DNA from: Limnobaculum zhutongyuii
GTDB taxonomy: Bacteria > Pseudomonadota > Gammaproteobacteria > Enterobacterales > Enterobacteriaceae
Direction of reading: 5' to 3'
Length of the DNA stretch: 64,000 bases
NCBI RefSeq assembly: GCF_004295645.1
Contig: NZ_CP034752.1
Span: 1,612,001-1,676,000 of the forward strand
In this document: one piece after another, positions 1 through 8,671 of the stretch
Numbering within the stretch: the first letter of the stretch is position 1
How the letters are laid out: every line of letters begins with the position of its first letter
Notes under the pieces: generated by a model
What the model was told of the DNA's origin: nothing
Seen by the model: only the letters and a program-made list of their open reading frames with translations
Database searches by the model: none
Translations under genes and position numbers: made by a program

Positions 1-147
1 CCGGTCAGTAGCAGTAGTTTTTTATTTTGTATGATTTACTGAATCTGGAGTGCCGTGCTGAGAGTGTCTGCTTTCATAGATGGTTTAGCGGCAAAATTCC
101 GATATTCGTCCATAATTAATGAGTTTGAATATTAGAGATAAAGTTGC

Positions 148-486
148 ATGAGTGAGAGTCATATTCGTTTCAACATGGTGGAAGACAATCTGGAACCCGA
201 AGTCGTTACCAGTGAACTTCTGACGGTGATTGATGGTTGGTTAAAACAGGAAGGGGCTTACACCACCGACGTTCAGCAACAAATGCTGGAGTCACACGTC
301 AAGGCAATGGTCCTGAGGGCTAAAACAGGTGAACCCCTGCCGGAAGTAGATAAATCGCTGTTTGATGAGATTTCTGCTGAGTCAATGGCATTGGCCGAAC
401 GCGCGGTAAATGCGCTGCCGGGCTTACCGATTGAAGAAGCTTATCTGCTGTCGGTTCATTTTGAAATTGCGCGTTCAAACGCTTAA
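148..486 (+). CDS. PRD-domain protein, EF_0829/AHA_3910 family
   Basis: This 112-residue protein is a stand-alone PTS-regulation-domain-like protein. Two histidines stand in PRD-like settings: H50 (ESHVKAM) and H104 (LSVHFEIA), the second in the LxVHF context usual for PRDs. There is no DNA- or RNA-binding domain, so it is more likely a phosphorylation partner or accessory subunit than a regulator by itself. It opens a tight cluster with the SFCGS, DUF4312, DUF4311 and DUF4310 proteins, the order known from Enterococcus and Aeromonas. The upstream 147 bp shows no recognisable operator. Family assignment comes from recalled family features and context; the molecular role is unknown. Confidence 0.8.
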   Translation: MSESHIRFNMVEDNLEPEVVTSELLTVIDGWLKQEGAYTTDVQQQMLESHVKAMVLRAKTGEPLPEVDKSLFDEISAESMALAERAVNALPGLPIEEAYLLSVHFEIARSNA

Positions 487-506
487 TCCTATTGGAGATA
501 GAACAC

Positions 507-872
507 ATGAAACAAATCGTAGTCGTGATTGGTGACCGTTTAGGTAAAGGACAAAAAGTTGCAGCTGGTGTTGAAGCAGCAGGTGGTAAAGCTATCGTTA
601 TTCCTGGCGTAGCCGCAGATATGAAACTGGGCGATGTGATGAATGCAGAGCAGGGCGATATCGGGATCTCTTTCTGCGGAAGCGGTGGTGCCGGTGCTAT
701 TACTGCTCAAAATAAATATGGCTACAAAGTGCGTCACGGTATGCGTTCTGTGGAAGAGGGTGAAACCGCTATTGCTGATGGTTGCACCGTACTGGGCTTT
801 GGTTTTATGGATAAAGAAGAGCTGGGTGAGCGTTTAGTTAAAGCATTTAATAAAAAATACGGCAACGCATAA
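507..872 (+). CDS. Glycine-rich SFCGS family protein (DUF2620)
   Basis: This 121-residue soluble protein carries the family signature SFCGSGGAGA at residues 55-64, with C57 inside it and a conserved-looking H77 (KVRHGM). Residues 3-27 form a strand, a glycine loop and a helix, a layout reminiscent of PTS EIIB subunits but without a Cys in the first loop. The ATG at 507 is chosen because GGAGAT lies just upstream; an in-frame start at 492 would overlap that site. The stop overlaps the next start (TAATG). It always travels with DUF4310-4312, so it is probably a cytoplasmic component of the same transport system. The EIIB comparison is inference. Confidence 0.85.
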   Translation: MKQIVVVIGDRLGKGQKVAAGVEAAGGKAIVIPGVAADMKLGDVMNAEQGDIGISFCGSGGAGAITAQNKYGYKVRHGMRSVEEGETAIADGCTVLGFGFMDKEELGERLVKAFNKKYGNA

Positions 873-1168
873 TGAAAGAGCATCTTAAAACATCAGTTCG
901 CGTCAGTGGTAAGGGCGATACTAAACAAAAAGCCATCGCTGACGCATTGAACTCCGTACAACGTACGGTCCTGAAAGAGAGCACCAACATCATTCTGCGT
1001 ATCGAACCTCAAGATGTAGAAATCGTTAACGCCACGGTGAAAGTGAGTAACGAGAAGTTCCTGTTTTTCTTTCTGCCGCGTAAACGTGAATTCTACTCTG
1101 TTGTTTTAGATGTCGCTTTAGATGTGACCTTGCTGAATGTTCAAGAGATACATTTCGAGCCGGTTTAA
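872..1168 (+). CDS. DUF4312 family protein (EF_0831 family)
   Basis: This 98-residue soluble protein has no membrane segment or signal peptide. Its start overlaps the stop of the SFCGS gene by one base, implying translational coupling. Family knowledge: DUF4312 occurs almost only between DUF2620 and the DUF4311/DUF4310 membrane proteins. The predicted alternation of short strands and helices, with a basic patch (FLPRKREF, about residues 67-74), suggests a small alpha/beta subunit. No catalytic motif is recognisable and its function is unknown. Context suggests a cytoplasmic subunit of the transporter. Confidence 0.82.
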   Translation: MKEHLKTSVRVSGKGDTKQKAIADALNSVQRTVLKESTNIILRIEPQDVEIVNATVKVSNEKFLFFFLPRKREFYSVVLDVALDVTLLNVQEIHFEPV

Positions 1169-1200
1169 CTACCGGCAGAAATGTTTTAGAGGAAAAACAA

Positions 1201-1998
1201 ATGGATGCAAATACCACTGTTTCTGTTTTTGAGATACTGATAAAGTCCCTGATTATCGGTGGTCTCTGCGGTTTCGGCCTGGGTGCCGGTGCTGCTCGTA
1301 TGTTCCATGCTCCAACAGTTCAAGGAATGGGTGCATTCCGTACCCTGGGCGAGCTGAACTCCTGTGAAGGGGATCCAGCGTCTCACTTCTCTTTTGGTTT
1401 AGGTTTCTTCTTTAACGCCTGGGCATCTTCTGTTGCCGCGGGTGCGTTTACTCAAGACGTTGATCACCGCATCATCCCTAACTGGGGTGCTGCTGCACTG
1501 ATGATCAAAAACCGTAACGTTACTGAAACACTGCATAACCCAAGAAAAATGGCGATTGCCTGTGGGATTATCGGTGCGCTGGTGGTTGCCTTCCTGAATA
1601 CCACGGCTTCTGCGGTTCCTGCTTCTCTACAAACGACAGCGACTAACGTACTGGTTCCCGCAGCTAACCTGCTGGTTAACACCGTGATGCCAGTTATTTT
1701 CTGGCTGGCTGCAATGGATGCTGGTCGTCGTTCTGGTTTCTGGGCAACCCTGTTTGGTGGTTGTGCTCAGTTAATCATGGGTAACGCTATTCCTGGTTTA
1801 GTGCTTGGTATCCTGATTGGTAAAGGCGTTGATGACAACGGCTGGAATAAGATTACTCGTACTATGATGATCGCAGTAATTCTGCTGTTCGTCCTGAGTG
1901 GTTTCTTCCGTGGCTTCGACGTTAAGTTGCTGCAGTCTTTCGCCTTAGGCGTACCAGACTGGTTACAGCACGTCCATAACGTATTAAGCGGAAAATAA
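1201..1998 (+). CDS. DUF4311 integral membrane protein, putative transporter subunit
   Basis: This 265-residue protein is strongly hydrophobic, with about six to seven spans. Examples are near residues 11-32 (Gly/Ala-rich), 62-84, 112-135, 150-172, 180-205 and 222-242. A GGLCGFGLGAGAARMF stretch lies in the first span and a conserved-looking charged loop (LNSCEGDPASHF) follows it. AGAGGAAAA is a good ribosome-binding site just before the ATG. It pairs with the DUF4310 protein downstream, like paired EIIC/EIID or two-subunit channels. No known transporter family is recognisable. Placement in an operon with sugar-acid enzymes implies uptake of their substrate, by inference. Confidence 0.83.
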   Translation: MDANTTVSVFEILIKSLIIGGLCGFGLGAGAARMFHAPTVQGMGAFRTLGELNSCEGDPASHFSFGLGFFFNAWASSVAAGAFTQDVDHRIIPNWGAAALMIKNRNVTETLHNPRKMAIACGIIGALVVAFLNTTASAVPASLQTTATNVLVPAANLLVNTVMPVIFWLAAMDAGRRSGFWATLFGGCAQLIMGNAIPGLVLGILIGKGVDDNGWNKITRTMMIAVILLFVLSGFFRGFDVKLLQSFALGVPDWLQHVHNVLSGK

Positions 1999-2097
1999 TT
2001 AAGTCGAATGAGCTCCTCGGTGTGTGGCAATGAGGAACAGGCTCTCTCGGTCATCATATAAATCAACGACAGTAAATGTAATTACCAGGACTTGATG

Positions 2098-2748
2098 ATG
2101 AATACAGAATTGAAAAGTGATTTTTGGTACGCAGAGTGGACATTCCCTCTGTTTGTAGGATTGTTGTCTGCCGGTGTATTCGCCGGTACACATATGTACG
2201 TAGTACACGGCTTTGGTGCTTTTAACGAAGTGGCATTCGTTGCCATGTTACGTTCAGGTATTGATACCGGGGTTTATGGGGCAGTTGCGGCCTTTGGTGC
2301 CAGCTTCCTGTTTGCGCGGATTATCGAAGGCTCTCTGGTCGGTATTCTGGATATCGGTGGTGCGATTCAGACAGGTTTAGGTCTGGGGGTTCCGGCACTG
2401 CTACTGGCCGGTGGTTTCGACTTCCTGGTGACTAACTTCTACGCTTCGCTGGTTACTGGCATGGTGTTAGGAGTAATGGTAGGTTTACTGATTATTCTGG
2501 CGCGTAAATTTACCGTAGGACAGGGTAACTCTACCTTTGGTGCAGACGTAATGATGGGTGCGGGTAACACCTCTGGTCGTTTCCTCGGTCCTTTGATTAT
2601 CCTTGCTGCCATGGCTGCATCGATTCCAATCGGTATTGGTTCTTTGATTGGTGCGCTGATCTTCTACGTATGGAAAAAACCGGTTGCTGGTGGTGCGATT
2701 CTGGGTGCTATGGTGTTCGGTTATTTCTTCCCGCTGGTAGCAGCATAA
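2098..2748 (+). CDS. DUF4310 integral membrane protein, putative transporter subunit
   Basis: This protein of about 216 residues is almost entirely membrane-embedded, with Gly-rich helices such as GGGIQTGLGLGVPAL-like and GSLIGALIFYVW segments. Three consecutive start codons occur (TTG 2092, ATG 2095, ATG 2098). AGGA at 2087-2090 sits best for 2098, but 2095 is possible. It follows DUF4311 by about 100 bp and precedes the amidohydrolase. Family knowledge: DUF4310 co-occurs with DUF4311 and DUF4312. The substrate and energy source are unknown. The role as the second membrane subunit of the importer is inferred from co-occurrence. Confidence 0.83.
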   Translation: MNTELKSDFWYAEWTFPLFVGLLSAGVFAGTHMYVVHGFGAFNEVAFVAMLRSGIDTGVYGAVAAFGASFLFARIIEGSLVGILDIGGAIQTGLGLGVPALLLAGGFDFLVTNFYASLVTGMVLGVMVGLLIILARKFTVGQGNSTFGADVMMGAGNTSGRFLGPLIILAAMAASIPIGIGSLIGALIFYVWKKPVAGGAILGAMVFGYFFPLVAA

Positions 2749-2777
2749 GTCATAGTTTTAATAAGTGAGCAGATATC

Positions 2778-3917
2778 ATGAACGATTTAATCATTAAGCA
2801 GGCAAAACTTATTAATGGCGACGTGGTGGACGTGGTCATTAATGAGGGGAAAATCCGTGAAATTGGTGCGTCAGTAGGTAACGGGCTGACGGCAAAGAAA
2901 CAGATCGATCTCGACGGAAAATACTATATCAGTGCTGGCTGGATTGATGCTCATACCCATTGTTATCCGGCTTCCCCCATCTATTTTGATGAGCCGGATT
3001 TAGCCGGTGCTGCCTGCGGTGTTACCACCATGATTGATGCAGGCAGCGTTGGTGCTGATGATGTCGACCATTTCTATTCTCTGGTACAAAAGGCGAAGAC
3101 CAATGTTTATTCGTTTTTGAACATTGCCAGAATCGGTATCATTGCTCAAAACGAACTTTCGGATATGAGCAAAATTGACGACGAAAGCTTACAGAAGGCA
3201 ATTAAACGCCATCCTGATTTCGTTGTGGGTATCAAAGCCCGAATGAGTAAGAGCGTGGTCGGTGAGAACGGTATTCTGCCGTTGATTCGCGCAAAAGAGA
3301 TGCAAAAAGAGAGCGGTTTACCGCTGATGGTTCATATCGGTAATAACCCGCCTAATCTGGATGAAATTGCCGATTTACTGACCAAAGGTGACATTATCAC
3401 CCATTGCTTTAACGGCAAGCCAAACCGCATCCTCGATCAGGATGGCAACCTTAAACCGGCTATTCAACGTGCATTAGCGCGCGGTGTGATCCTCGATGTA
3501 GGACACGGTGGTGAGAGTTTTAGTTTTTCTGTTGCCGAACAGGCAATGAGAATTGGTACCTATCCTGACATTATCAGTTCAGATATCTATCACAAAAACC
3601 GTATTAACGGCCCGGTATATAGTCTGGCGGCAGTAATGACTAAATTCCTGTGCATGGGTTTTAGTTTGAAACAGGTTCTTGATTGCGTCACGGTTAAAGC
3701 AGCAGATCTACTTCACCTGAAAGGAAAAGGGCATCTGAACGTTGGCTATGACGGTGATGTAACGATTTTCGATATTAAAGATGAGCGAATCGAACTTTCT
3801 GATGCAGAAGGTCAGGTAAGAATCGGCACTCAAAAATTTATTCCTATCGCGGCGATTGTTGCGGGGGAAAGTATTGCAACTAAAGAAGGTGAGTCAGAAT
3901 ATGCAATCAATTTATGA
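2778..3917 (+). CDS. Amidohydrolase/deacetylase family metallohydrolase (EF_0837 family)
   Basis: This 379-residue TIM-barrel metal-dependent hydrolase shows the complete amidohydrolase ligand set. It has the HxH pair H59/H61 (DAHTHC), a candidate carboxylated lysine K153 (VGIKARM), H186 (MVHIGN), H209 (ITHCFNG) and an Asp in SSDIYHK near D269. N- and C-terminal beta-sandwich strands flank the barrel. Such enzymes remove acyl groups from N-acyl sugar acids or amino acids, or open cyclic amides. Here it would prepare the substrate for the PLP enzyme next door, with which it overlaps by 17 bp. The exact substrate cannot be read from sequence. Confidence 0.88.
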   Translation: MNDLIIKQAKLINGDVVDVVINEGKIREIGASVGNGLTAKKQIDLDGKYYISAGWIDAHTHCYPASPIYFDEPDLAGAACGVTTMIDAGSVGADDVDHFYSLVQKAKTNVYSFLNIARIGIIAQNELSDMSKIDDESLQKAIKRHPDFVVGIKARMSKSVVGENGILPLIRAKEMQKESGLPLMVHIGNNPPNLDEIADLLTKGDIITHCFNGKPNRILDQDGNLKPAIQRALARGVILDVGHGGESFSFSVAEQAMRIGTYPDIISSDIYHKNRINGPVYSLAAVMTKFLCMGFSLKQVLDCVTVKAADLLHLKGKGHLNVGYDGDVTIFDIKDERIELSDAEGQVRIGTQKFIPIAAIVAGESIATKEGESEYAINL

Positions 3918-5013
3918 GAAGTATCACTTAAAGAATGTGATTAATGCTTCAGGCAGAATGACCGCATTAGGTGTTTCTACCCCTAAACCCGAAGTGGTTG
4001 ATGTGGTTTCTTACGGGCTGAACCAATATTTTGAAATTAAGGATCTGGTCAATAAGACCGGCGAATATATTGCCAAACTGCTGGGCGTTGAAAACGCAGT
4101 CGTGGTGTCCTGTGCTTCTGCTGGTATTGCTCAGTCTGTTGCCGCGGTGATTGTGAAAGATGACAGCGATCTGCTGTTAAACCTGCACAGCTCCGATAAA
4201 GTTGTTCCTCGTGAAATCATTGTTCCTAAAGGGCACAACGTAAACTTTGGTGCGCCGGTTGATACCATGATTTCTCTGGGCGGCGGTAAAGTCATCGAAG
4301 CCGGTTTTGCCAATGAGTGCAGTGCAGCTCAGGTTGAAGCGAAAATTACGCCGCAAACTGCCGCTATTTTGTATATCAAATCTCACCATACGGTACAGAA
4401 AAGTATGCTGACCGTATCTGATGCCGCAGCGGTAGCTAAAAAGCATAACTTACCTTTAATCGTTGACGCAGCAGCGGAAGAAGAACTGACCGCTTATTAC
4501 AATATGGGCGCGGACTTAGTTATCTACAGTGGCGCTAAAGCGATTGAAGGACCAACCAGCGGTCTGGTGATTGGTAAAAAGCAATATGTTGAATGGGTCA
4601 AGCAGCAAAGCAGCGGTATTGGACGTGCGATGAAAGTAGGTAAAGAAGGCATTCTTGGCCTGACGCTGGCAATTGAACTCTATCTGACAGCGAAAAAAGA
4701 GACCGGTCAGGAAATGGTGGAGAAAATGACCCCGTTTATTCATGACCTGAATGCGATTCCGGGTATCTCCGCCAAAGTGGTATGGGATGCCGCCGGACGC
4801 GATATCGCCAGAACGGAAATCTCTTTTGATGAGCAAGCCATTGGCAAGAATACATTCGAAATAATGAAACTGTTAAAGCAGGGCGATACCGCTATTTATT
4901 TCCGCGAATACAAAGCGAATGAAGGCAAAGTTGAGGCTGATGTGCGTAGCGTATCCGCACCGCAGTTAGATGTTATTTCTTCTTCTATTCGTAAATTGGT
5001 TACCGGAGCATAA
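3901..5013 (+). CDS. dgaE: DgaE-family PLP-dependent ammonia-lyase
   Basis: This 370-residue fold-type-I PLP enzyme of the SelA/DgaE group has a probable Schiff-base lysine K213 in YSGAKAIEGP and an Asp-containing segment before it (LIVDAAAEEE). DgaE in Salmonella converts D-glucosaminate-6-phosphate to 2-keto-3-deoxygluconate-6-phosphate plus ammonia. The ATG at 3901 is preceded by AAGGTGAG and lies inside the end of the metallohydrolase gene, suggesting coupled translation. The aldolase follows 3 bp after the stop. Together these three enzymes form a deacylation, deamination and cleavage series. The family is clear; the native substrate could be a different 2-amino-sugar acid. Confidence 0.88.
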   Translation: MQSIYEKYHLKNVINASGRMTALGVSTPKPEVVDVVSYGLNQYFEIKDLVNKTGEYIAKLLGVENAVVVSCASAGIAQSVAAVIVKDDSDLLLNLHSSDKVVPREIIVPKGHNVNFGAPVDTMISLGGGKVIEAGFANECSAAQVEAKITPQTAAILYIKSHHTVQKSMLTVSDAAAVAKKHNLPLIVDAAAEEELTAYYNMGADLVIYSGAKAIEGPTSGLVIGKKQYVEWVKQQSSGIGRAMKVGKEGILGLTLAIELYLTAKKETGQEMVEKMTPFIHDLNAIPGISAKVVWDAAGRDIARTEISFDEQAIGKNTFEIMKLLKQGDTAIYFREYKANEGKVEADVRSVSAPQLDVISSSIRKLVTGA

Positions 5014-5016
5014 GTA

Positions 5017-5757
5017 ATGAAATTAAGTCCTAATTATTATAAAGATCGTGTTTGTCTTAACGTTCTGGCGGGTTCCAGAGAAAATGCCCGTGACGTGTAT
5101 GCAGCTGCAGAAAAGCATGTAGTGGTTGGCGTACTGTCAAAAAACTATCCTGATTTGGCCAGCGCCATTGAAGATATGACTAAGTATGCCAATGATATCG
5201 AAAATGCGGTTTCTGTTGGTCTGGGAGCGGGTGATCCTAACCAGTCAGAAATGGTTTCTCAGATTTCAAAAGTCATTCAACCACAGCACGTCAATCAGGT
5301 ATTTACCGGTGCGCCAGTCAGCCGTGCGCTACTGGGCCAAAATGAAACCGTCGTGAACGCGCTGGTTTCACCAACGGGTAAAGTAGGCTGGGTTAAGATC
5401 TCTACTGGTCCATTAAGCTCTACCTTCCCTGATGCGATCGTGCCGGTTGAAACCGCGATTGCCATGTTGAAAGACATGGGTGCCAGCTCAATTAAATTCT
5501 TTAATATGCGCGGCTTAACTTACAAAGATGAGTTTGCTTACGTTGCTAAAGCCTGTGCTGAAAATCACTTTTATCTGGAACCAACGGGTGGAATTGATTT
5601 AGAAAACTTTGAAGAGATTATGCGAATCGCTCTGGACGCCGGTGTGGAAAAAATTATCCCACACATTTATAGTTCCATCATCGATTCTGAAACCGGCAAC
5701 ACCCGCCCGGAAGATGTAAAAACATTACTGGCGATGGTGAAGAAGCTTGTTGGTTAA
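5017..5757 (+). CDS. dgaF: DgaF-family KDGP (2-dehydro-3-deoxy-phosphogluconate) aldolase
   Basis: This 246-residue protein belongs to the DgaF/EF_0839 aldolase family, a class I TIM-barrel aldolase that splits 2-keto-3-deoxy-6-phosphogluconate into pyruvate and glyceraldehyde-3-phosphate. Visible segments include VGWVKISTGPL and GASSIKFFNMRGL, each with a lysine at a strand end suited to Schiff-base chemistry, and EPTGGIDLENF, a typical phosphate-loop region. It is the last gene of the operon and ends 34 bp before a hairpin-rich repeat. It completes the path from the imported compound to central metabolism. Confidence 0.88.
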   Translation: MKLSPNYYKDRVCLNVLAGSRENARDVYAAAEKHVVVGVLSKNYPDLASAIEDMTKYANDIENAVSVGLGAGDPNQSEMVSQISKVIQPQHVNQVFTGAPVSRALLGQNETVVNALVSPTGKVGWVKISTGPLSSTFPDAIVPVETAIAMLKDMGASSIKFFNMRGLTYKDEFAYVAKACAENHFYLEPTGGIDLENFEEIMRIALDAGVEKIIPHIYSSIIDSETGNTRPEDVKTLLAMVKKLVG

Positions 5758-5790
5758 TCGTTTGCTCTAATGTATTAAGAGCTAATCGTT

Positions 5791-6013
5791 GGGAGAGGCC
5801 GCCGTTGGGGTCGACTTGGCGTAAGCCAATGACAAGCAGGCGAAAGCCTGTTTGAACAGCGCTTGCGCTGGCCCGCAGGGTGAAACACCGTAAGGTGTTT
5901 CATAACCGCCCCTAGGCGGACTAGGCCCAACGCTCTCCGTACTTAAGTACAAACGGTCTTCCGGCCGGACTCTAAGGTAATATTAGTATATTGTTATTAC
6001 GGCCGGAATATCC
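5791..6013 (+). repeat. Hairpin-rich dispersed repeat, copy A
   Basis: The region between dgaF and the regulator is filled by a repeat whose near-identical inverted copy lies at 14380-14643. It contains successive short stem-loops (GGCGTAAGCC, CAGGCGAAAGCCTG, CAGCGCTTGCGCTG, AACACCGTAAGGTGTT) and ends with a larger hairpin closed by CCGGCCG/CGGCCGG arms around an AT-rich loop. No coding gene is credible inside it. It might also stop transcription from dgaF and provide the leader of the regulator gene. It is not recognisable as ERIC, REP or an IS. Confidence 0.85.
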
Positions 6014-6093
6014 ACCGGCGCGGATTTCAAAAGCTATTGACGACTGATTTTTATTTTTAACTACGTAGTTCATTTCAAGCAAAAGGCCTATTC

Positions 6094-8031
6094 GTGACGT
6101 TATTTCCCTATCAGCGACTTGCTTATCTATTTGATGCCATTCAGTCCGAAACGCTGCCACAAGAAGAGCTGGCTAAACGTTTTGACGTATCAACACGAAC
6201 GATTCGTACTGATGTAGCGGCCTTAAATGATGTTCTGGCCAGCTATGGCGCAAGCGTAACTTATGAAAGGGGATTAGGTTATCGTCTGAAAGTGGATGAT
6301 CCACAGGCTTTTGCTGCATTACCGATGCAGAAATATCAGGTAAAAAGCATTCCGCGCACGGCAAAAGAGCGGGTAGATGCGTTGCTGTTGAAGTTTTTGA
6401 TGGCGTCTTTACCAATTAAGCTGGATGACATCGCCGAAGAATGGTTCGTCAGTCGGGGAACGCTACAGCATGATATGACGTCGGTAAGGGAACAGTTAAG
6501 CAAATATCAGTTAACGCTGGATACAGTACCTCGCCAGGGTATCAAACTGACGGGTGGTGAGTCGGCTATTCGTGCCTGTATTACCGATATTTTGTGGCAT
6601 CAGTTCTCTATGGAAAACGAACGCTCGCTGAATAACTTTAAGCAAGAAATTCTGGCCAATATCGATCTGACCTATATTGAAAAAGTGCTACAAAACAGCG
6701 TTAACCGCTTTGATATTCGTCTGACCAATGAAGGGCGTCAGTATCTGATTATTAACTGTGCCGTCTCTATTTTACGTATTACTCGCGGTCATGAAATTGT
6801 TAGCTATGACGCAGAAGGTATTGATGGCGTGATTAGAAGCACCGCCAGTGAAATTTCTAAAGGTTTCGTCTATTTTCTGGGAAATGATGTTTCGTTTGCC
6901 GAAGAGGAGTATCTGAGCGTACAGATCTCTGCCCGCCGCATTCCTAATAATGTCGCGTCAGCGAAGCCAGAGAGCGAAAGTAACAGTGATGAGTTAGTGG
7001 ATTATATCCTTACCTATATCAATGACTCTTATAATTACGATTTACGTAATGATACCAAGCTAAAAACCGATCTTTCGACCCATCTGGCGGCAATGTTGAC
7101 CCGTGTACGCTATCAAATTAATAGCAAAAACCCGCTGCTGTCAGATATTAAACAATATTATCCCTTCGCCTATGACGTTACGCTGAGTGCAATGGCTAAT
7201 GTTGAACATAAACTGCCTTATCCTATCAGTGAGGATGAACTGGGATATTTAGCCGTACACATTGGCGTTGGTCTGGAACGTAATTACAGCGTGGGATATA
7301 CCCGCCATCCTCACGCTTTAGTGGTGACGGACTCTGGTAATTCAACCGTCAGAATGATTGAAGCTAAAATCGTACGGGAGTTTCCTCAGCTTAAGTTAAG
7401 TCGGGTCATCGATCTACAAGAGTACGAAGGCCTGGTGTCAGTGGATGAAGACTTTGTTATCACCACGGTCAGGCTAACGGAAAAAGATAAACCGATTGTG
7501 AAAATAGCGCCGTTCCCAACGCCATATCAGTTAGAACAGGTAGGGCGACTGGCTATGATAGACCGAACCAAACCTTATATTCTTGAGCGTTTCTTTGATG
7601 AACGACACTTTATGATTGTTAAAGGCAAAATGACTCAGGAAGCCTTGTTTAAGCGAGTGTGTAAAAAGCTTGAGGCTGATGGCTATATCACCAAGGAATT
7701 TTATCCTTCATTAGTCGAACGGGAATCTATTGTTTCAACGTTGTTGGGTGAGGGGATTGCATTACCACACTCGCTGGGCCTGCTGGCTAATAAGACGGTA
7801 GTTGTTACTATACTGGCACCCAACGGTATTGAATGGAATAAGGATAAGAAAGAGACCGCCAATGTGATATTCCTGCTGGCAATCAGTAAGGCAGAGTATG
7901 AAGAAGCGATGGCGATTTACGATTTATTTGTCACTTTTGTGCGGGAAAAAGCCACCAAAAGGCTACTGAATAGTAAGAGCTTTAATGACTTTCAGGTGAT
8001 TGCTAAAGATAGCCTTGGTCGAAGCGTATAG
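6094..8031 (+). CDS. PRD/PTS-domain transcriptional regulator (MtlR/LicR type)
   Basis: This 645-residue modular regulator has an N-terminal HTH_11 (about residues 5-60), a second winged HTH (about 90-150), two PRDs with candidate histidines (RGHEIVS near 230; YLAVHIGVG near 388), an EIIB-like segment (about 405-495) and a C-terminal EIIA-like domain with the active-site context GEGIALPHS. The HTH start makes it a DNA-binding activator, not an RNA-binding antiterminator. The EIIB-like segment reads VVTDSGNST where a Cys is expected, so that site appears lost. GTG at 6094 follows AAAAGG with good spacing. Next to the EF_0829-type operon, it is its probable regulator. Confidence 0.88.
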   Translation: MTLFPYQRLAYLFDAIQSETLPQEELAKRFDVSTRTIRTDVAALNDVLASYGASVTYERGLGYRLKVDDPQAFAALPMQKYQVKSIPRTAKERVDALLLKFLMASLPIKLDDIAEEWFVSRGTLQHDMTSVREQLSKYQLTLDTVPRQGIKLTGGESAIRACITDILWHQFSMENERSLNNFKQEILANIDLTYIEKVLQNSVNRFDIRLTNEGRQYLIINCAVSILRITRGHEIVSYDAEGIDGVIRSTASEISKGFVYFLGNDVSFAEEEYLSVQISARRIPNNVASAKPESESNSDELVDYILTYINDSYNYDLRNDTKLKTDLSTHLAAMLTRVRYQINSKNPLLSDIKQYYPFAYDVTLSAMANVEHKLPYPISEDELGYLAVHIGVGLERNYSVGYTRHPHALVVTDSGNSTVRMIEAKIVREFPQLKLSRVIDLQEYEGLVSVDEDFVITTVRLTEKDKPIVKIAPFPTPYQLEQVGRLAMIDRTKPYILERFFDERHFMIVKGKMTQEALFKRVCKKLEADGYITKEFYPSLVERESIVSTLLGEGIALPHSLGLLANKTVVVTILAPNGIEWNKDKKETANVIFLLAISKAEYEEAMAIYDLFVTFVREKATKRLLNSKSFNDFQVIAKDSLGRSV

Positions 8032-8671
8032 TGTTGCCCTTATTATTACTAAAAGTGTGTTGAAATATTGTTGAATCAGTTGATTAACTGCATGATTAAC
8101 TAATTTCATCGGCTATGAGTATTATTCTATCTATTTGTAATATGAATAATATTAATAACTATTCTCGATAGAGAATAAACCATGAAATCATCATGGTTAT
8201 TGTGGTTGTTGCTCACTTTCTGTTAATTCGTTATCAAACATTAAAACTAATAATGCTGTAAAATTGTACACAATCCCATCATGGTGGCTATTTACTGATG
8301 ATAAAAAACCTATATGTTATAGACATGTTGTAGTCATCAGTCCAAGCATAATTAGCTGATCTTTATTCTTTTAATATTAAATTACATATGCTTAATAATA
8401 AATGATAACCACGCTTACGTTATTCAAAATAAGCTAATCATTTACATCTTTGATACACATACTCTTTTTAGTTATTCAATTTCTTTTTTTTTGACATCCA
8501 TCAACGATATCAACGGGTCAGTTGCTATAGTGCAGTAGTGCGGAAATAGAGTTTTGAGATTATAGTTTATTTGTACCAAGTCTTAGGTAATTATAGATCT
8601 GATATATTTGTAATTAGGTGTGGAAGCAATCAAGCGATTGCAATTTTAATAAAGCAGATGGTGAGTATAAT
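8032..8671. promoter_or_regulatory. AT-rich intergenic region with two adjacent inverted repeats
   Basis: This 640-bp gene-free stretch precedes the DcuC-family gene. At 8161-8176 ATTCTC and GAGAAT flank GATA, and at 8178-8198 AACCATGA and TCATGGTT flank five bases. These two dyads lie side by side and could be operator sites or RNA hairpins. A TTGACA occurs at 8491-8496 after a T run, but no matching -10 at the right distance was found. No open reading frame or RNA gene is supported here. The region must hold the promoter of the downstream pair. Confidence 0.5.

Noticed and set aside
1..147. Possible end of an upstream gene or an antitermination site
   Set aside because: No in-frame coding signal or recognisable RAT-like hairpin could be supported in so short a stretch.
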